Positions 41,211-51,133 are shown, counted from the first letter of the stretch. The stretch: 64,000 bases of DNA from Thalassospiraceae bacterium LMO-SO8 (GCA_031655335.1 CP134226.1:1798001-1862000), one strand, 5' to 3'. Numbers and translations: made by a program. The notes: a model not told the origin generated them from the letters alone.

Positions 41211-43988
41211 TCAGTGCGCCTCGTCCCAATTGGCGCCGGTGCCGATATCGACGTCGAGCGGCACGCTGAGATGCGCCGCGCCGGACATGACCTTGCGGAC
41301 CACGTCGCGGGTCGCCTCGATCTCGGCGTCGGGGACCTCGAAGATCAATTCGTCATGGACCTGCAACAGCATGCGGGCATTCAGCCCCGCCTCGGCCAGG
41401 GCGTCGGGCAGGCGGATCATGGCGCGCTTGATGATGTCGGCGGCACCGCCCTGGATCGGCGCGTTGATGGCGGCGCGCTCGGCGAACCCCCGCATGTTCG
41501 GGTTGCGGTCGTTGATGCCCCTAACATGGCATTTGCGCCCGAAGGTGGTTTCCACGAAGCCCTGTTTCTTGGCCTGCTCCTTGGTTCGCTCCATATAGGC
41601 CTTGATGCCGGGATACTGTTCGAAATAGGCGTCGATATACTCACCCGCCTCGCCCCGCGATATGCCCAGCTGACGCGCCAGGCCGAAGGCGGAAATGCCG
41701 TAGATGATGCCGAAGTTGATGGCCTTGGCGCGGCGCCGGACCATGGGGTCCATGCCCTCGACCGGAATGCCGAACACCTGGCTTGCCGTCAGGGCGTGGA
41801 TGTCGATGCCCGCGTGGAACGCCTGCTTCAGGCTGTCGATGTCGGCGACATGGGCCAGCAGGCGCAGTTCGATCTGCGAATAGTCGGCGGACATCAGGGT
41901 GAAGCCCTTGTCGGCGACGAAGGCGGTGCGGATTTTCCGGCCTTCCTCGGACCGGATCGGGATGTTCTGCAAATTGGGGTCGTTCGATGACAATCGGCCG
42001 GTCGCCGCCACGGCCTGGGCATAGTTGGTGTGGACGCGCCCGGTCTTGGGATTGATCTCGCCGACCAGGGTGTCCGTATAGGTGCTTTTCAGTTTCGCCA
42101 ACTGGCGCCAGTCCAAAACCTTCTGTGGCAGCTCATGGCCCTGGGCCGCCAGGTCGTCGAGCACCTCGGCCCCTGTGGCATAGGCCCCGGTCTTGGTCTT
42201 CTTGCCGCCGTCCAGGCCCATTTCGTCGAACAGGATTTCGCCCAATTGCTTGGGCGATCCGATGTTGAACTCGTGGCCGGCAAGCTTGTGGATTTCGCTT
42301 TCCAGGCCATCCATGCGCGCGGTGAAATCGGCGCTCAAGCCTTTGAGCACCCCGGCATCGACCTTGATGCCGCGCCGTTCCATGTCACGCAGCACGGGGA
42401 TCAGCGGTCGTTCCAGGGTCTCGTAAACCGTGACCATGTGCTCGGCCACCAGGCGCGGCTTGAACAGGTTGTGCAGGCGAAGGGTGATGTCCGCGTCCTC
42501 GGCGGCGTAATCCAATGCCTTGTCGAGCGGCACCCGGTCGAACGATACCTGGGCCTTGCCCGTGCCGGCGACGTCCTTGAACTTGATGGTGTCGTAATCC
42601 AGGAAATCGCGGGCCAGGTCGTCCATGCCGTGGCCGTGCAGGCCGCCGTCGAGCACATAGGACAGCAGCATGGTGTCGTCCACGGGAAACACTTCGACGC
42701 CGTAACGGCCAAGAACCTGGATGTCGTACTTGATGTTCTGGCCGACCTTCAGGATCGACGGATCTTCCAGCATGGGCTTGAGCGCCGAGAGGGCAGCTTT
42801 CAGGGGAATCTGCTCCGGCGCGCTGTCACCGCCGCCGCCGTCCCCGTCGCCCAGGTCCAACTGCCCCTGGGGCACGGACGATACATGGGCCAGTGGGATA
42901 TAGCAGGCGCGGCCCGCCTCGGTCGCCAGCGACACGCCGACAAGGCCCGCACCCATGGCATCGAGGGCATCCGTCTCCGTGTCCACGGCGATGATGCCCG
43001 TGGCATAGGCGGCGTCGATCCAGGGCTGCAATTGGTCGAGCGTCTGTACCAGTTCGTACCGCGGGGCGAGGGCCGCCGGCGACTGCGCCGCCGCCGCGCC
43101 GTTGCCACCGTTGGCGGGCGTGCCGAGGCGGCTTTCCACCGTCGTCGCCAGGGACTTGAAGCCGAGGTCACGCAGGAAGGTCAGCAGGGTTTCCGCATTC
43201 GGCGCCTTCTTGCGCATGTCGTCGATGGTGTGCGTCACGGGCACATCGTCCTTGAGCGTCACCAGGTCGCGGGAAATACGCGCCATGTCGGCCTGTTCCA
43301 GCAGGGATTCGCGGCGCTTCGGTTGTTTGATCTCGGCCGCGCGGGCCAGCAAGGTGTCGAGGTCGCCGTATTCCCCGATCAACTGCGCCGCCGTCTTAAC
43401 GCCGATGCCGGCGACGCCCGGCACGTTGTCGGACGAATCGCCGGCCAGGGCCTGCACATCGATGACCTTGTCCGGCGCGACGCCGAATTTTTCCATAACC
43501 TGGTCAGGGCCGATCTCACGGTTCTTCATGGCGTCGAACAGAACCACGCTGTCGTCGACCAACTGCATCAGGTCCTTGTCGGAGGACACGATGGTGACCT
43601 CCGCCCCCCGTTCCCGCGCCTGGCGGGCGTAGGTCGCGATGATGTCGTCGGCCTCGAAACCTTCCATGTCGATGGCCGGCACGTTGAGCGCCTCGGTCGC
43701 CTTGCGCACCAACTCGAACTGCGGGATCAGGTCGTCGGGTGCCGGCGGGCGGTGGGCCTTGTATTCGGGATAGATATCGTTGCGGAAGGTCTTGCGCGCG
43801 CGGTCGAAGATGACGGCGACGAAATCGGCCTCCGTGTCCTCGACCAGCTTCATCAGCATCTTGGTAAATCCGAACACCGCGTTGGTCGGCGTGCCGTCTG
43901 GCGCCGTCATCGGCGGCAGTGCGTGATAGGCACGGAAGATGAAGCCCGAGCCGTCGACCAGAAAGACATGTTCGCGTTGATCGGTCAT
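41211..43988 (-). CDS. polA: DNA polymerase I
   Basis: A 925-residue full-length enzyme for Okazaki fragment processing and repair. Residues 1-290 are the 5'-3' exonuclease (FLVDGSGFIFRAYHALPPM, DFVAVIFDRARKTFRN, VSSDKDLMQLVDD, LAGDSSDNVPGVAGIG). The 3'-5' exonuclease keeps its DXE (AVDTETDALD), so proofreading should be active. Polymerase motifs A (MSADYSQIELRLLAHV), B (RRRAKAINFGIIYGISAFGL) and C (LLQVHDELIFEV) are intact. Length and start (MTDQREHVFLVDGSG) are normal. Confidence 0.97.
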   Translation of the reverse strand: MTDQREHVFLVDGSGFIFRAYHALPPMTAPDGTPTNAVFGFTKMLMKLVEDTEADFVAVIFDRARKTFRNDIYPEYKAHRPPAPDDLIPQFELVRKATEALNVPAIDMEGFEADDIIATYARQARERGAEVTIVSSDKDLMQLVDDSVVLFDAMKNREIGPDQVMEKFGVAPDKVIDVQALAGDSSDNVPGVAGIGVKTAAQLIGEYGDLDTLLARAAEIKQPKRRESLLEQADMARISRDLVTLKDDVPVTHTIDDMRKKAPNAETLLTFLRDLGFKSLATTVESRLGTPANGGNGAAAAQSPAALAPRYELVQTLDQLQPWIDAAYATGIIAVDTETDALDAMGAGLVGVSLATEAGRACYIPLAHVSSVPQGQLDLGDGDGGGGDSAPEQIPLKAALSALKPMLEDPSILKVGQNIKYDIQVLGRYGVEVFPVDDTMLLSYVLDGGLHGHGMDDLARDFLDYDTIKFKDVAGTGKAQVSFDRVPLDKALDYAAEDADITLRLHNLFKPRLVAEHMVTVYETLERPLIPVLRDMERRGIKVDAGVLKGLSADFTARMDGLESEIHKLAGHEFNIGSPKQLGEILFDEMGLDGGKKTKTGAYATGAEVLDDLAAQGHELPQKVLDWRQLAKLKSTYTDTLVGEINPKTGRVHTNYAQAVAATGRLSSNDPNLQNIPIRSEEGRKIRTAFVADKGFTLMSADYSQIELRLLAHVADIDSLKQAFHAGIDIHALTASQVFGIPVEGMDPMVRRRAKAINFGIIYGISAFGLARQLGISRGEAGEYIDAYFEQYPGIKAYMERTKEQAKKQGFVETTFGRKCHVRGINDRNPNMRGFAERAAINAPIQGGAADIIKRAMIRLPDALAEAGLNARMLLQVHDELIFEVPDAEIEATRDVVRKVMSGAAHLSVPLDVDIGTGANWDEAH

Positions 43989-44223
43989 GGGGGTCCGTTT
44001 TGATGGATCGGAATGCTGGCTGGGCGGGCCATGGCGGCGCGCCCCTTGTTATAGCCCGGTGGGGGGGTGGGCATGAAGGGGTTATCTATGACTTTTGGCC
44101 GCTCGCAATCGATTTAACACCGATGTTAGACTTGCGCCGTCGCGGGAAGGAGAGCATCCCGCCGGCCAATAATTAAGACCGCGACACGCGGATTGGGTGA
44201 GTATCCGGGGGGTTCCGTCGCCA

Positions 44224-46305
44224 ATGTTCGACATCGGTCCCTTGCTGCTCGCGGCGCTGTCGGGCGCCGTGGCGGCTGCTGTCCTGATGGTCTGGTTTGC
44301 GCGGCGCGGCCGCGCCGCCGGAGACGCCGGTGATGCGCCGACGGCGGAAGACATCGATCACCTGAAGGCCGATCTGCGGTTCCAGGCCGCCGAACTGCGC
44401 CGCACCCAGACCTTGTTGCAGGCGATCACCGTGAATTCGCCGGCCAAGATCCACATCAAGGATGTGGAGGGCCGCTACGTCCTGATCAACAATCGCGCCG
44501 CACGCCTGTTCGGGAATCCCGAGGATCCCATCGGCAAGACCACCCACGATCTGTTTCCCAAGGCCGTCGCCGACGCCTTCGTCGCCCATGACCGGGCCGT
44601 CATCGAAAGCGGTCAGGCGGTCGAGGAAGAAGAAATTTTCGAGACCGCGGACGGACCCGTCACCTATCTGACGGTCAAATTTCCGATCTATGACCTGGAC
44701 GGCATCGCCGGCGTCGGCGCCATCGGCACCGATATCACGCGTCGCAAGCAGGCTGAAGAGGCGCTGCTGGACCGGGAGGAACAGTTTCGCGACTTTTCCC
44801 AGGCGGCATCCGATTGGTTGTTCGAACTCGACGAACATCACCGTTACAAGCAGGTTTACGCCCGTGGCGACACCGTGCCTGGGTACGATCCGGAACGGAT
44901 GATCGGAAAGACGCGTTGGGAAATCGCCGGCGGCGATCCGGAAAGGGATGACATCTGGCGCCGTCACAAGGCAACCTTGGACGCGCACGAACCGTTCCAG
45001 AACTTCGAATACGAATACGTCGATTCGACAGGGCAGTCCCATTTCTGGAGTGTCAGCGGTGTACCTGTTTTCAGTGGCAAGGGCGCGTTCAGGGGATACA
45101 GGGGAACCGCGCAGATCATCACCGAGCGCAAGCTGGCGCAACGGAAGCTGGCGGAGAGCGAGAACCGCCTGCGCCAGGCGGTGGAAAGCTTGAGCGAAGG
45201 CTTCACCCTTTACGATGCCGACGACCGTCTTGTGATCGCCAACGAACGGGCGATCAGTATCAATCCGGCCATGCGCGAGGTCATGGCCGAGGGCGGAACC
45301 TACGAGGATGTGTTGCGCGCCAATGTGAGGCGCGGGCATATTCCGGATGCGGTGGGCCGCGAGGAGGAGTTCATCAAATGGCGGGTCGCGCGCCACAAGA
45401 ACCCCGAGGACGGAGAGATCGTGCGCCGGTTCGCCGATGGCCGTTATTACGTGCTGAACGAAACCAAAACGCCCGAAGGCGGCATCGCGCTCACGTTCTT
45501 CGACATCACGGATCTGAAGCTTGCCGAACAACAGCTGCGCGAGGCCAAGGAGCAGGCCGAGTTGGCCAACCGCGCGAAGACCGAGTTCCTTGCCAACATG
45601 AGCCACGAGCTGCGCACGCCACTGAATTCCGTTATCGGATTTTCCGACGCGCTTTTGGCCGGGGTTCACGGCGAGTTCGCCAATCCGTCGGCGCGGGAAT
45701 ACATCAGCGACATCAAACGCTCGGGCGAGCACCTGTTGCAATTGATCAGCGACATCCTGGACGTGTCGAAGGTCGAGGCGGGGATCGTCCAGGTGTCGCC
45801 GGAAGACATCGACATCGGCCACGAAATCGATGTTTGCATGTCGATGGTCGCGGAACGCGCCGCCCGCGGCGGGGTCACCCTAGATGCTGCGGTGCCGAAC
45901 GATTTGCCGTCTGCCTCGGCCGATCCCAGGCACTTCAAGCAGATCCTTTTGAACCTTTTGTCCAACGCCGTGAAATTCACGCGGGCCGAAGGCCGGGTAT
46001 CGGTTTCGGCGGCCTACGAAGACGGCCGGGGACTGGTGGTCTCCGTGACCGATACGGGCATCGGCATCGCGGCGGAAGACCTGGATCAGGTGTTCGAGCC
46101 CTTTGTTCAACTTGGCGCGGGCTCCCACCGGGCGAGCGAGGGCACGGGGCTCGGGCTCAGCCTGGCGCGGGCGTTGGCGCGCCTGAACGGCGGCGATCTC
46201 ATTATTGAAAGCGAACGCGGGCAAGGCACGACCGCGCGGTTCTGGTGCCCGATCGTCTATCCAGCGGCCAAGCCACGGCGACGCCGGATGATGGCGTCCG
46301 AATGA
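44224..46305 (+). CDS. PAS-domain sensor histidine kinase
   Basis: A 693-residue kinase anchored by one N-terminal membrane segment (LLLAALSGAVAAAVLMVWF). Three PAS-like sensor domains follow: about 55-170 (IHIKDVEGRYVLINNRAARL), 185-300 (WLFELDEHHRYKQVYARG) and 315-430 (GFTLYDADDRLVIANERA). Then comes HisKA with the phospho-acceptor H-box FLANMSHELRTPLNSV and HATPase_c with N box (LLNLLSNAVKFT), G1 (DTGIGI) and G2 (GTGLGLSLA). No response regulator is adjacent. I start at ATG 44224 (GGGGGG upstream) over the GTG at 44197. Confidence 0.92.
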   Translation: MFDIGPLLLAALSGAVAAAVLMVWFARRGRAAGDAGDAPTAEDIDHLKADLRFQAAELRRTQTLLQAITVNSPAKIHIKDVEGRYVLINNRAARLFGNPEDPIGKTTHDLFPKAVADAFVAHDRAVIESGQAVEEEEIFETADGPVTYLTVKFPIYDLDGIAGVGAIGTDITRRKQAEEALLDREEQFRDFSQAASDWLFELDEHHRYKQVYARGDTVPGYDPERMIGKTRWEIAGGDPERDDIWRRHKATLDAHEPFQNFEYEYVDSTGQSHFWSVSGVPVFSGKGAFRGYRGTAQIITERKLAQRKLAESENRLRQAVESLSEGFTLYDADDRLVIANERAISINPAMREVMAEGGTYEDVLRANVRRGHIPDAVGREEEFIKWRVARHKNPEDGEIVRRFADGRYYVLNETKTPEGGIALTFFDITDLKLAEQQLREAKEQAELANRAKTEFLANMSHELRTPLNSVIGFSDALLAGVHGEFANPSAREYISDIKRSGEHLLQLISDILDVSKVEAGIVQVSPEDIDIGHEIDVCMSMVAERAARGGVTLDAAVPNDLPSASADPRHFKQILLNLLSNAVKFTRAEGRVSVSAAYEDGRGLVVSVTDTGIGIAAEDLDQVFEPFVQLGAGSHRASEGTGLGLSLARALARLNGGDLIIESERGQGTTARFWCPIVYPAAKPRRRRMMASE

Positions 46306-46342
46306 GGGTGTTCGGAGCGATTCCGCATCAAGATGACAGGCT

Positions 46343-46525
46343 CTAGTGGCCGTGGCTGGCGATCGGTGCGTCAGGGTTGAGAAGATAGCGTTTCGAGCAA
46401 TAGGGGCAGACGATCTCCGCCTCTTCGTCGAACTTCAGGAACACCTTGGGGTGGCCCAGCGCCCCGCCGCCTCCGTCGCAGGCGACGATCAGCGTGTCCA
46501 CGTAGATGGGTTCTTCCGGGTCCAT
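46343..46525 (-). CDS. small zinc-finger (CHCC-type) protein
   Basis: A 60-residue protein starting MDPEEPIYVDTLIVACDG, with CDGGGGALGHPKVFL and IVCPYCSKRYLL supplying the C-H-C-C zinc ligands of the zf-CHCC family (related to the NDUFS6 tail). AAGGGA precedes the ATG by 6 nt. Common as a single small gene in alphaproteobacteria. It converges on the kinase gene. Confidence 0.85.
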   Translation of the reverse strand: MDPEEPIYVDTLIVACDGGGGALGHPKVFLKFDEEAEIVCPYCSKRYLLNPDAPIASHGH

Positions 46526-46694
46526 GTCGTATCCCTTGATCCGCTGTTCCTGTCCGCCCGGGTCAGGCCATGACCGTTGACCCTGAGCTTGAGCGGATGA
46601 TACCGATTGCGGCCCGACAATCAATATGTAGCGGCATCATTCCGGCGTCGCCGGCCGACTTGGCCCGGCGTGCCGGTGCCCTCCCGAGGAGCCA

Positions 46695-47708
46695 ATGACG
46701 GTCCGAACGTCCGATACCGCCCGGAACCAGCCCGAATTCGCGGTGGAAATCAGCCATTTACGCAAGGTCTACGGGCGCGGTGGCAATGTGCCCGGGGATA
46801 CGGGCCAGACCGTGGCGGCGCTCAAGGATCTTTCGCTCAACGTGCCCCGGGGCTCGTTTTTCGCCCTCTTGGGTCCCAACGGGGCGGGTAAATCGACGCT
46901 CATCAACATTCTGTCGGGTTTGGTCATCAAATCCTCGGGCGAGGCCCGGGTATGGGGCCACGACATCGACCGCGACATGCGGGCGGCGCGCCTGGCGCTC
47001 GGCGTGGTGCCCCAGGAACTGAACCTGGACCCGTTCTTTTCGCCGCGCGAACTGTTGGAGGTCCAGGCCGGGTTGTTCGGCGTGCCGGCCAGCCGCCGCC
47101 GGTCCGACGAAATTCTCGCCGCCGTGGGCTTGGCGGACAAGGCCAACGCCTATGCCCGGTCGCTGTCGGGCGGCATGCGCCGGCGCATGCTGGTCGCCAA
47201 GGCCATGGTCCACTCGCCGCCGGTGCTGATCCTGGACGAACCCACGGCGGGCGTCGACGTGGAACTGCGCCGCCAGCTTTGGGTCACCATGCGCGACCTC
47301 AACGCGCGCGGCACGACGATCCTGCTGACCACCCATTACCTGGAGGAAGCCCAGGCGCTGTGCGACCGGGTCGCCATCATCAACCATGGTGAATTGGTTG
47401 CCTGCGACGACACCTCGGCGCTGTTGGCGCGCCTCGATTCCAAGGAAATGCTGATCACCGTCGACCGCGACATCACCGATGTTCCCGACGCCCTCGGCGC
47501 CTTCCGCACGGCCCTGCCCACGCCCCGGCAGATTTCCGTGTCCTACCCGCCGTCGCAGGCTCACTCGGGCCAGATCATCGCCGCCATGCAGGACGCGGGC
47601 TATGTCATCACCAATTTGTCGACCAAGGAAGCGGCGCTGGAAGACGTGTTCCTGCGCCTGACGTCCGGCGGCCCCACGGACGGCGGCCGGCAGGCCGCCG
47701 GGCAATGA
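46695..47708 (+). CDS. ABC transporter ATP-binding protein (ABC-2 / multidrug type)
   Basis: A 337-residue ATPase. Walker A GPNGAGKST, Q-loop VVPQELNLDPFFS, signature LSGGMRRRM, Walker B VLILDEPTAGVD and switch LTTHYLEEA are complete; the C-terminal 90 residues are the usual DrrA-type tail. No permease gene is adjacent; the next gene, overlapping by ATGA, is a lipoprotein hydrolase. The substrate is unknown and the permease must be elsewhere. Confidence 0.9.
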   Translation: MTVRTSDTARNQPEFAVEISHLRKVYGRGGNVPGDTGQTVAALKDLSLNVPRGSFFALLGPNGAGKSTLINILSGLVIKSSGEARVWGHDIDRDMRAARLALGVVPQELNLDPFFSPRELLEVQAGLFGVPASRRRSDEILAAVGLADKANAYARSLSGGMRRRMLVAKAMVHSPPVLILDEPTAGVDVELRRQLWVTMRDLNARGTTILLTTHYLEEAQALCDRVAIINHGELVACDDTSALLARLDSKEMLITVDRDITDVPDALGAFRTALPTPRQISVSYPPSQAHSGQIIAAMQDAGYVITNLSTKEAALEDVFLRLTSGGPTDGGRQAAGQ

Positions 47709-48715
47709 TCCGTCGCGCCGTGCGGCGTCTCATCGTTCTCGCGCTTTGCGGCCTGCTCGCGGCCTGTGCCGTGCCGCGGACCTATCCGGCGGGACCGGCG
47801 GTCACCAAGCCCCATTTCCTGATGGACTGGTTCGTCGCCCACGACGGCATCCGCATGACCGTGCGCTCGTGGCTGCCCAAGGGGCCGCCCAAGGCCGTCG
47901 TCGTGGCGCTGCACGGGTTCAACGATTATTCCAACTTCTTCGCCGCGCCCGGCGCCTGGCTGGCGGACCGGGGGATCGCCTCCTACGCCTATGATCAGCG
48001 CGGCTTCGGCGACGGCGTCGGCATCGGCCTGTGGGCGGGAACGGCGGCCTATGTCCGCGACCTCGCGGATTTCACGGCCCTGGTGCGCCGTACCCATCCG
48101 GGCGTGCCGGTCTACGTGCTGGGCGAAAGCATGGGCGGCGCCGTCGCCCTGGCCGCCGGGGCGGGTGCGGCGGAAACGCGGCCCGATGCCGACGGCATGA
48201 TCCTGTCCGCCCCCGCCGTGTGGGGCCGCGCCGCCATGGCCTGGTACGAACGGGCGGGGTTGTGGGTCACGGCGCATACCATCCCGACTTTCCGCCTGAC
48301 GGCCCAGGGGCTCAACATTCAGCCGTCGGACAACATCGAGATGCTGCGCGCCCTCGGCCGCGACTGGCGGGTCATCAAGCGCACGCGGGTCGAAACCATT
48401 TACGGCCTGGTCGGGCTCATGGACCAGGCCCTCGCGGCGGCCCCCGCGTTCTCGGAAAAGGCGCTGATCCTTTACGGCGGCAAGGACGACATCATTCCCG
48501 GACAACCGATGTTCGAGATGGTGCGCCGTCTGCCGGCGGCGGCGAAGGATCGCCAGACCTTTGCGCTCTATGACGGCGGCTATCACATGCTGCTGCGCGA
48601 CCTGAAGGCCGAGGTGGTGTGGCGCGACATCCTCGCCTGGATCGAAAACGCCCAGGCCCCCCTGCCGTCCGGCGCGGACAGGCGGGCGGCCCAGGTGCTT
48701 ATGAAATCTCCCTAG
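47705..48715 (+). CDS. alpha/beta hydrolase lipoprotein (monoacylglycerol lipase/lysophospholipase-like)
   Basis: A 336-residue protein with a lipoprotein signal (LIVLALCGLLAACA, lipobox LAAC). The hydrolase core has VVVALHGFNDYSNFF, the nucleophile elbow GESMGGAVA, the acid in YGGKDDIIPG and the His in YDGGYHMLLRD. This matches Hydrolase_4 enzymes acting on monoacylglycerols or lysophospholipids. Translational coupling to the ABC ATPase suggests a shared envelope-lipid role (inference). Confidence 0.88.
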   Translation: MIRRAVRRLIVLALCGLLAACAVPRTYPAGPAVTKPHFLMDWFVAHDGIRMTVRSWLPKGPPKAVVVALHGFNDYSNFFAAPGAWLADRGIASYAYDQRGFGDGVGIGLWAGTAAYVRDLADFTALVRRTHPGVPVYVLGESMGGAVALAAGAGAAETRPDADGMILSAPAVWGRAAMAWYERAGLWVTAHTIPTFRLTAQGLNIQPSDNIEMLRALGRDWRVIKRTRVETIYGLVGLMDQALAAAPAFSEKALILYGGKDDIIPGQPMFEMVRRLPAAAKDRQTFALYDGGYHMLLRDLKAEVVWRDILAWIENAQAPLPSGADRRAAQVLMKSP

Positions 48716-48718
48716 CGG

Positions 48719-49696
48719 TCAACAGCCGGTCATACATTTGCCGGCCCCGTCGAACGACATGGTCTTGCCGCTCAGCGGAACATGCACCGGCACCTTGGCC
48801 GCCTTCATGAAGGTCAGGGTCCGCTTGCCGACGACCTTGCCGTCCTCGGTGCCCGTCTCGTTGGCATGCGATGCGATGACCGCCGCGGGCTTGATCAGGG
48901 TGTTGATGACATAGGCCGCTTCCATGGGGCCGGTGGTGTAGGTGTCGCCGATGTTCATGACCACCAGCTGCGCCTTGTAGTGGCCGCCGACCACGGTTTC
49001 CTGTTCCGCCGTCACGCCCGTGTCGCCGGACAGATAGGCGACCAGGCCGTTGGAAAAGGTCAGAACATAGCCCGTGGGCGGCCCCGCATAGGCGGTCAGT
49101 CCCGCCGCATCCAGCATCTTGCCCAGTTCGCCGTCGACCATGGCCCCGGCGATGCCGTTGGAATGGGCGGCCGGCACGGTGGTGATGGTGACGCCGCCGA
49201 CCTTGGTCGAGGCGCCGAAGCGCACCAGCACCGACTTTTTCGGATCACCCCCCAGCGCCTTCAATTTGCCCGCGAAAAATTTCGGCATCTCGGACCCGGT
49301 GACGATCTTGGCCCCGGTGGCGACGGCGATGTTGGCGGCGTTGGTGTTGGGGGTCGATTTGGCCGACACATCGGGCTTGGCGCAGGTCCCGGCCTCGGGC
49401 GCCGGCAGGTGGCGGTCGCCCGCGTGGTCGCCGTGCATGTGGCTGACCAGGATGGCGTCGATCTTGCCGAGGCGCGGGTCCTTGGCCCCGGCCACCGTGC
49501 GGCCCGGATCGTAGAGCAGCCGCGTGCCGTCCGGATCCTCCAGGATCAGGGCGCGGTCGAAGCGGCAGAACTCGCCGGCATGGCTGCCCAAGGGCGTGAT
49601 CTTCACCTCGCCGGCGGCCCGGGCGGCGGGGGCGGCGGCAAGAACGGCGACGGCGGCGCCTAGGGCCAGGGCGGCTTTGATCAGGCTCTGTTTCAT
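48719..49696 (-). CDS. secreted UlaG-like metallo-beta-lactamase-fold hydrolase
   Basis: A 325-residue periplasmic protein: signal peptide (IKAALALGAAVAVLAAAPAA), then VSHMHGDHAGD (HXHXDH), TVPAAHSNG, LSGDTG and VIASHANE, giving a full metal site of the UlaG-like branch. The C-terminus ends with two Cys (GKCMTGC). GGGAGGA lies 8 nt before the ATG at 49696. It converges on the lipoprotein hydrolase gene with 3 bases between the stops. Confidence 0.85.
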   Translation of the reverse strand: MKQSLIKAALALGAAVAVLAAAPAARAAGEVKITPLGSHAGEFCRFDRALILEDPDGTRLLYDPGRTVAGAKDPRLGKIDAILVSHMHGDHAGDRHLPAPEAGTCAKPDVSAKSTPNTNAANIAVATGAKIVTGSEMPKFFAGKLKALGGDPKKSVLVRFGASTKVGGVTITTVPAAHSNGIAGAMVDGELGKMLDAAGLTAYAGPPTGYVLTFSNGLVAYLSGDTGVTAEQETVVGGHYKAQLVVMNIGDTYTTGPMEAAYVINTLIKPAAVIASHANETGTEDGKVVGKRTLTFMKAAKVPVHVPLSGKTMSFDGAGKCMTGC

Positions 49697-49798
49697 GCGC
49701 GTGGTCCTCCCAAGGATCAGGGCCATGGCCGCCTTATTCGGGCGGCTCGGGCCGTTATATGAGAGAAGTCTGCCGATGATTTCGAAGGCGCGCAATGC

Positions 49799-49828
49799 TT
49801 GCCAGCAGGCAAGGGTTCGGCGTATGGT
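49799..49828 (+). promoter_or_regulatory. promoter in front of the tRNA-Arg fragment
   Basis: TTGCCA (49799-49804), 18-bp spacer, TATGGT (49823-49828), 34 bases before the tRNA-like sequence. It suggests that this was once the front of a functional tRNA gene. Confidence 0.4.
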
Positions 49829-49862
49829 CCGCCCCGATGCGATGGCGCGACGCGCCATAGAG

Positions 49863-49901
<39 letters not shown>

Positions 49902-50063
49902 CTCTTGGGTTCCAAATCCGCTAAATCCGAAATCCGCTAAATCTCAACAACTTAAAGCCCCCGCACGCTATCCACTCCGCCGCCCTTTTGCGCCAGATAT
50001 GGCTTTGTTGGGTGTTGGGAATGGCAGCGGATGGCAACGCGGCGCAGCGCCACAAAATCCTCA

Positions 50064-50816
50064 TTATTCGTCGGCGAATAGTTCCTTGAGATAGCGCTCG
50101 GGGTTGGCAAGGTAACCACGCAGCACCCGGACATGCTGAATGTCATCGAAGCTGATGGGGTCGATTGTCTGACCGTTGAATTCGCGAATGTCCGCGTCTG
50201 GATAGCTCATCAAGATCGGTGAATGGGTGGCGATTATTATCTGGGCGTTTCCCGAGTTTTCCCAGAAGCGGAGCAGTCGAAGAAATTCCAACTGGCGCAT
50301 CGGCGATAAAGCGTTTTCCGGTTCATCCAACAGATACATGCACCGCTCGGACGTTCCAAACCGATTGGAAAACACATCCATGAATGACTCGCCGTGGCTG
50401 CGGTGGCCGAGTTTCCCTCCTGGCGTGGTGGGGCTGCCCTCATCATCAATGTAACGTGCGACATCGGCGAATGTGTCTGCACGGAAGAAAAAGCCCTTCG
50501 AAACCTTCGGCAGCCATGACGGCCGGATCGCCTTGGCAAGGGTCGTGTCGGTCGTGTCTGCGGTATAATGCAGCTGGTGATTGATGTCGCCGCCGCCCGT
50601 CGCGAAACCGCAGAGCTTGGCAATCGCCTGGAGGATTGTCGATTTCCCTGTACCGTTCTCCCCCACGAAAAGGGTAACGACTTTGGGAAACTCAAGAGAG
50701 AAATCGTCGGCAAGCAGATCAGGAAACCTCGTGAATGGAAAAGTCTCCCGATCTGCCTTTTCCGGTAACAGCGAAATACGTTTGAGAAACGGAGGCTTGA
50801 GTCCACTCAGGCTCAT
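50064..50816 (-). CDS. AAA-type ATPase (AAA_21/OLD-like, ABC fold)
   Basis: A 250-residue ATPase. VVTLFVGENGTGKSTILQAI is Walker A (52-60), CMYLLDEPENALSPMRQLEF carries Walker B and D-loop, and QIIIATHSPILMSYP the switch His. There is no long coiled-coil insertion and no TOPRIM nuclease, so it resembles the stand-alone predicted ATPases often found in defence and mobile loci. Its start overlaps the stop of the upstream 106-residue gene (ATGA), so the two form a module. Confidence 0.82.
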   Translation of the reverse strand: MSLSGLKPPFLKRISLLPEKADRETFPFTRFPDLLADDFSLEFPKVVTLFVGENGTGKSTILQAIAKLCGFATGGGDINHQLHYTADTTDTTLAKAIRPSWLPKVSKGFFFRADTFADVARYIDDEGSPTTPGGKLGHRSHGESFMDVFSNRFGTSERCMYLLDEPENALSPMRQLEFLRLLRFWENSGNAQIIIATHSPILMSYPDADIREFNGQTIDPISFDDIQHVRVLRGYLANPERYLKELFADE

Positions 50817-51133
50817 AAGGGATTGTCGTCCGACGATTTTGGCAGGACCGCATCGCGGTCGATGGGCAGGTCTATAGATGCTCCATTCGCGTCTATGATC
50901 GTCATTTGATGATGGCGCAGTTGGTCTTGGACCAGCCAAAGGCATAAGGCGACGGCTTGACGTGCGTTCTGGCCGTGGAAATCTCTCCCGTCGAAAGAGA
51001 ACAAGGGGCAAGAGATCGTGCAGGCGTACTCACCGCTAGAGCGTTGCTGCGGCTCCGAGACGGCAAGGGTGAACGGAGCTGTTTCTCCGTCCGCTCCTTT
51101 CACTCGCGCGATCAACTCGTAACCTTCAGACAA
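50813..51133 (-). CDS. hypothetical protein paired with the AAA ATPase
   Basis: A 106-residue protein (LSEGYELIARVKGADG..., then CTISCPLFSFDGRDFHGQNARQAVALCLWLVQDQL) predicted alpha/beta, cytosolic. The apparent start is a TTG immediately after the TGA of the upstream effector-like gene and in the same frame, so the two frames are separated by a single stop codon. Position makes it a candidate immunity protein of the upstream gene or a partner of the downstream ATPase. Confidence 0.62.
   Translation of the reverse strand: MSEGYELIARVKGADGETAPFTLAVSEPQQRSSGEYACTISCPLFSFDGRDFHGQNARQAVALCLWLVQDQLRHHQMTIIDANGASIDLPIDRDAVLPKSSDDNPL

Noticed and set aside
42030-44003. 657-codon plus-strand frame opposite polA
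   Set aside because: Fully antisense to intact polymerase motifs, with His/Arg/Gly-rich shadow composition.
49902-49950. Short direct repeats of AAATCCGCT as a CRISPR array
   Set aside because: Only two or three imperfect 9-bp copies with no spacers of uniform length; no cas genes. No CRISPR array was seen anywhere in the window.
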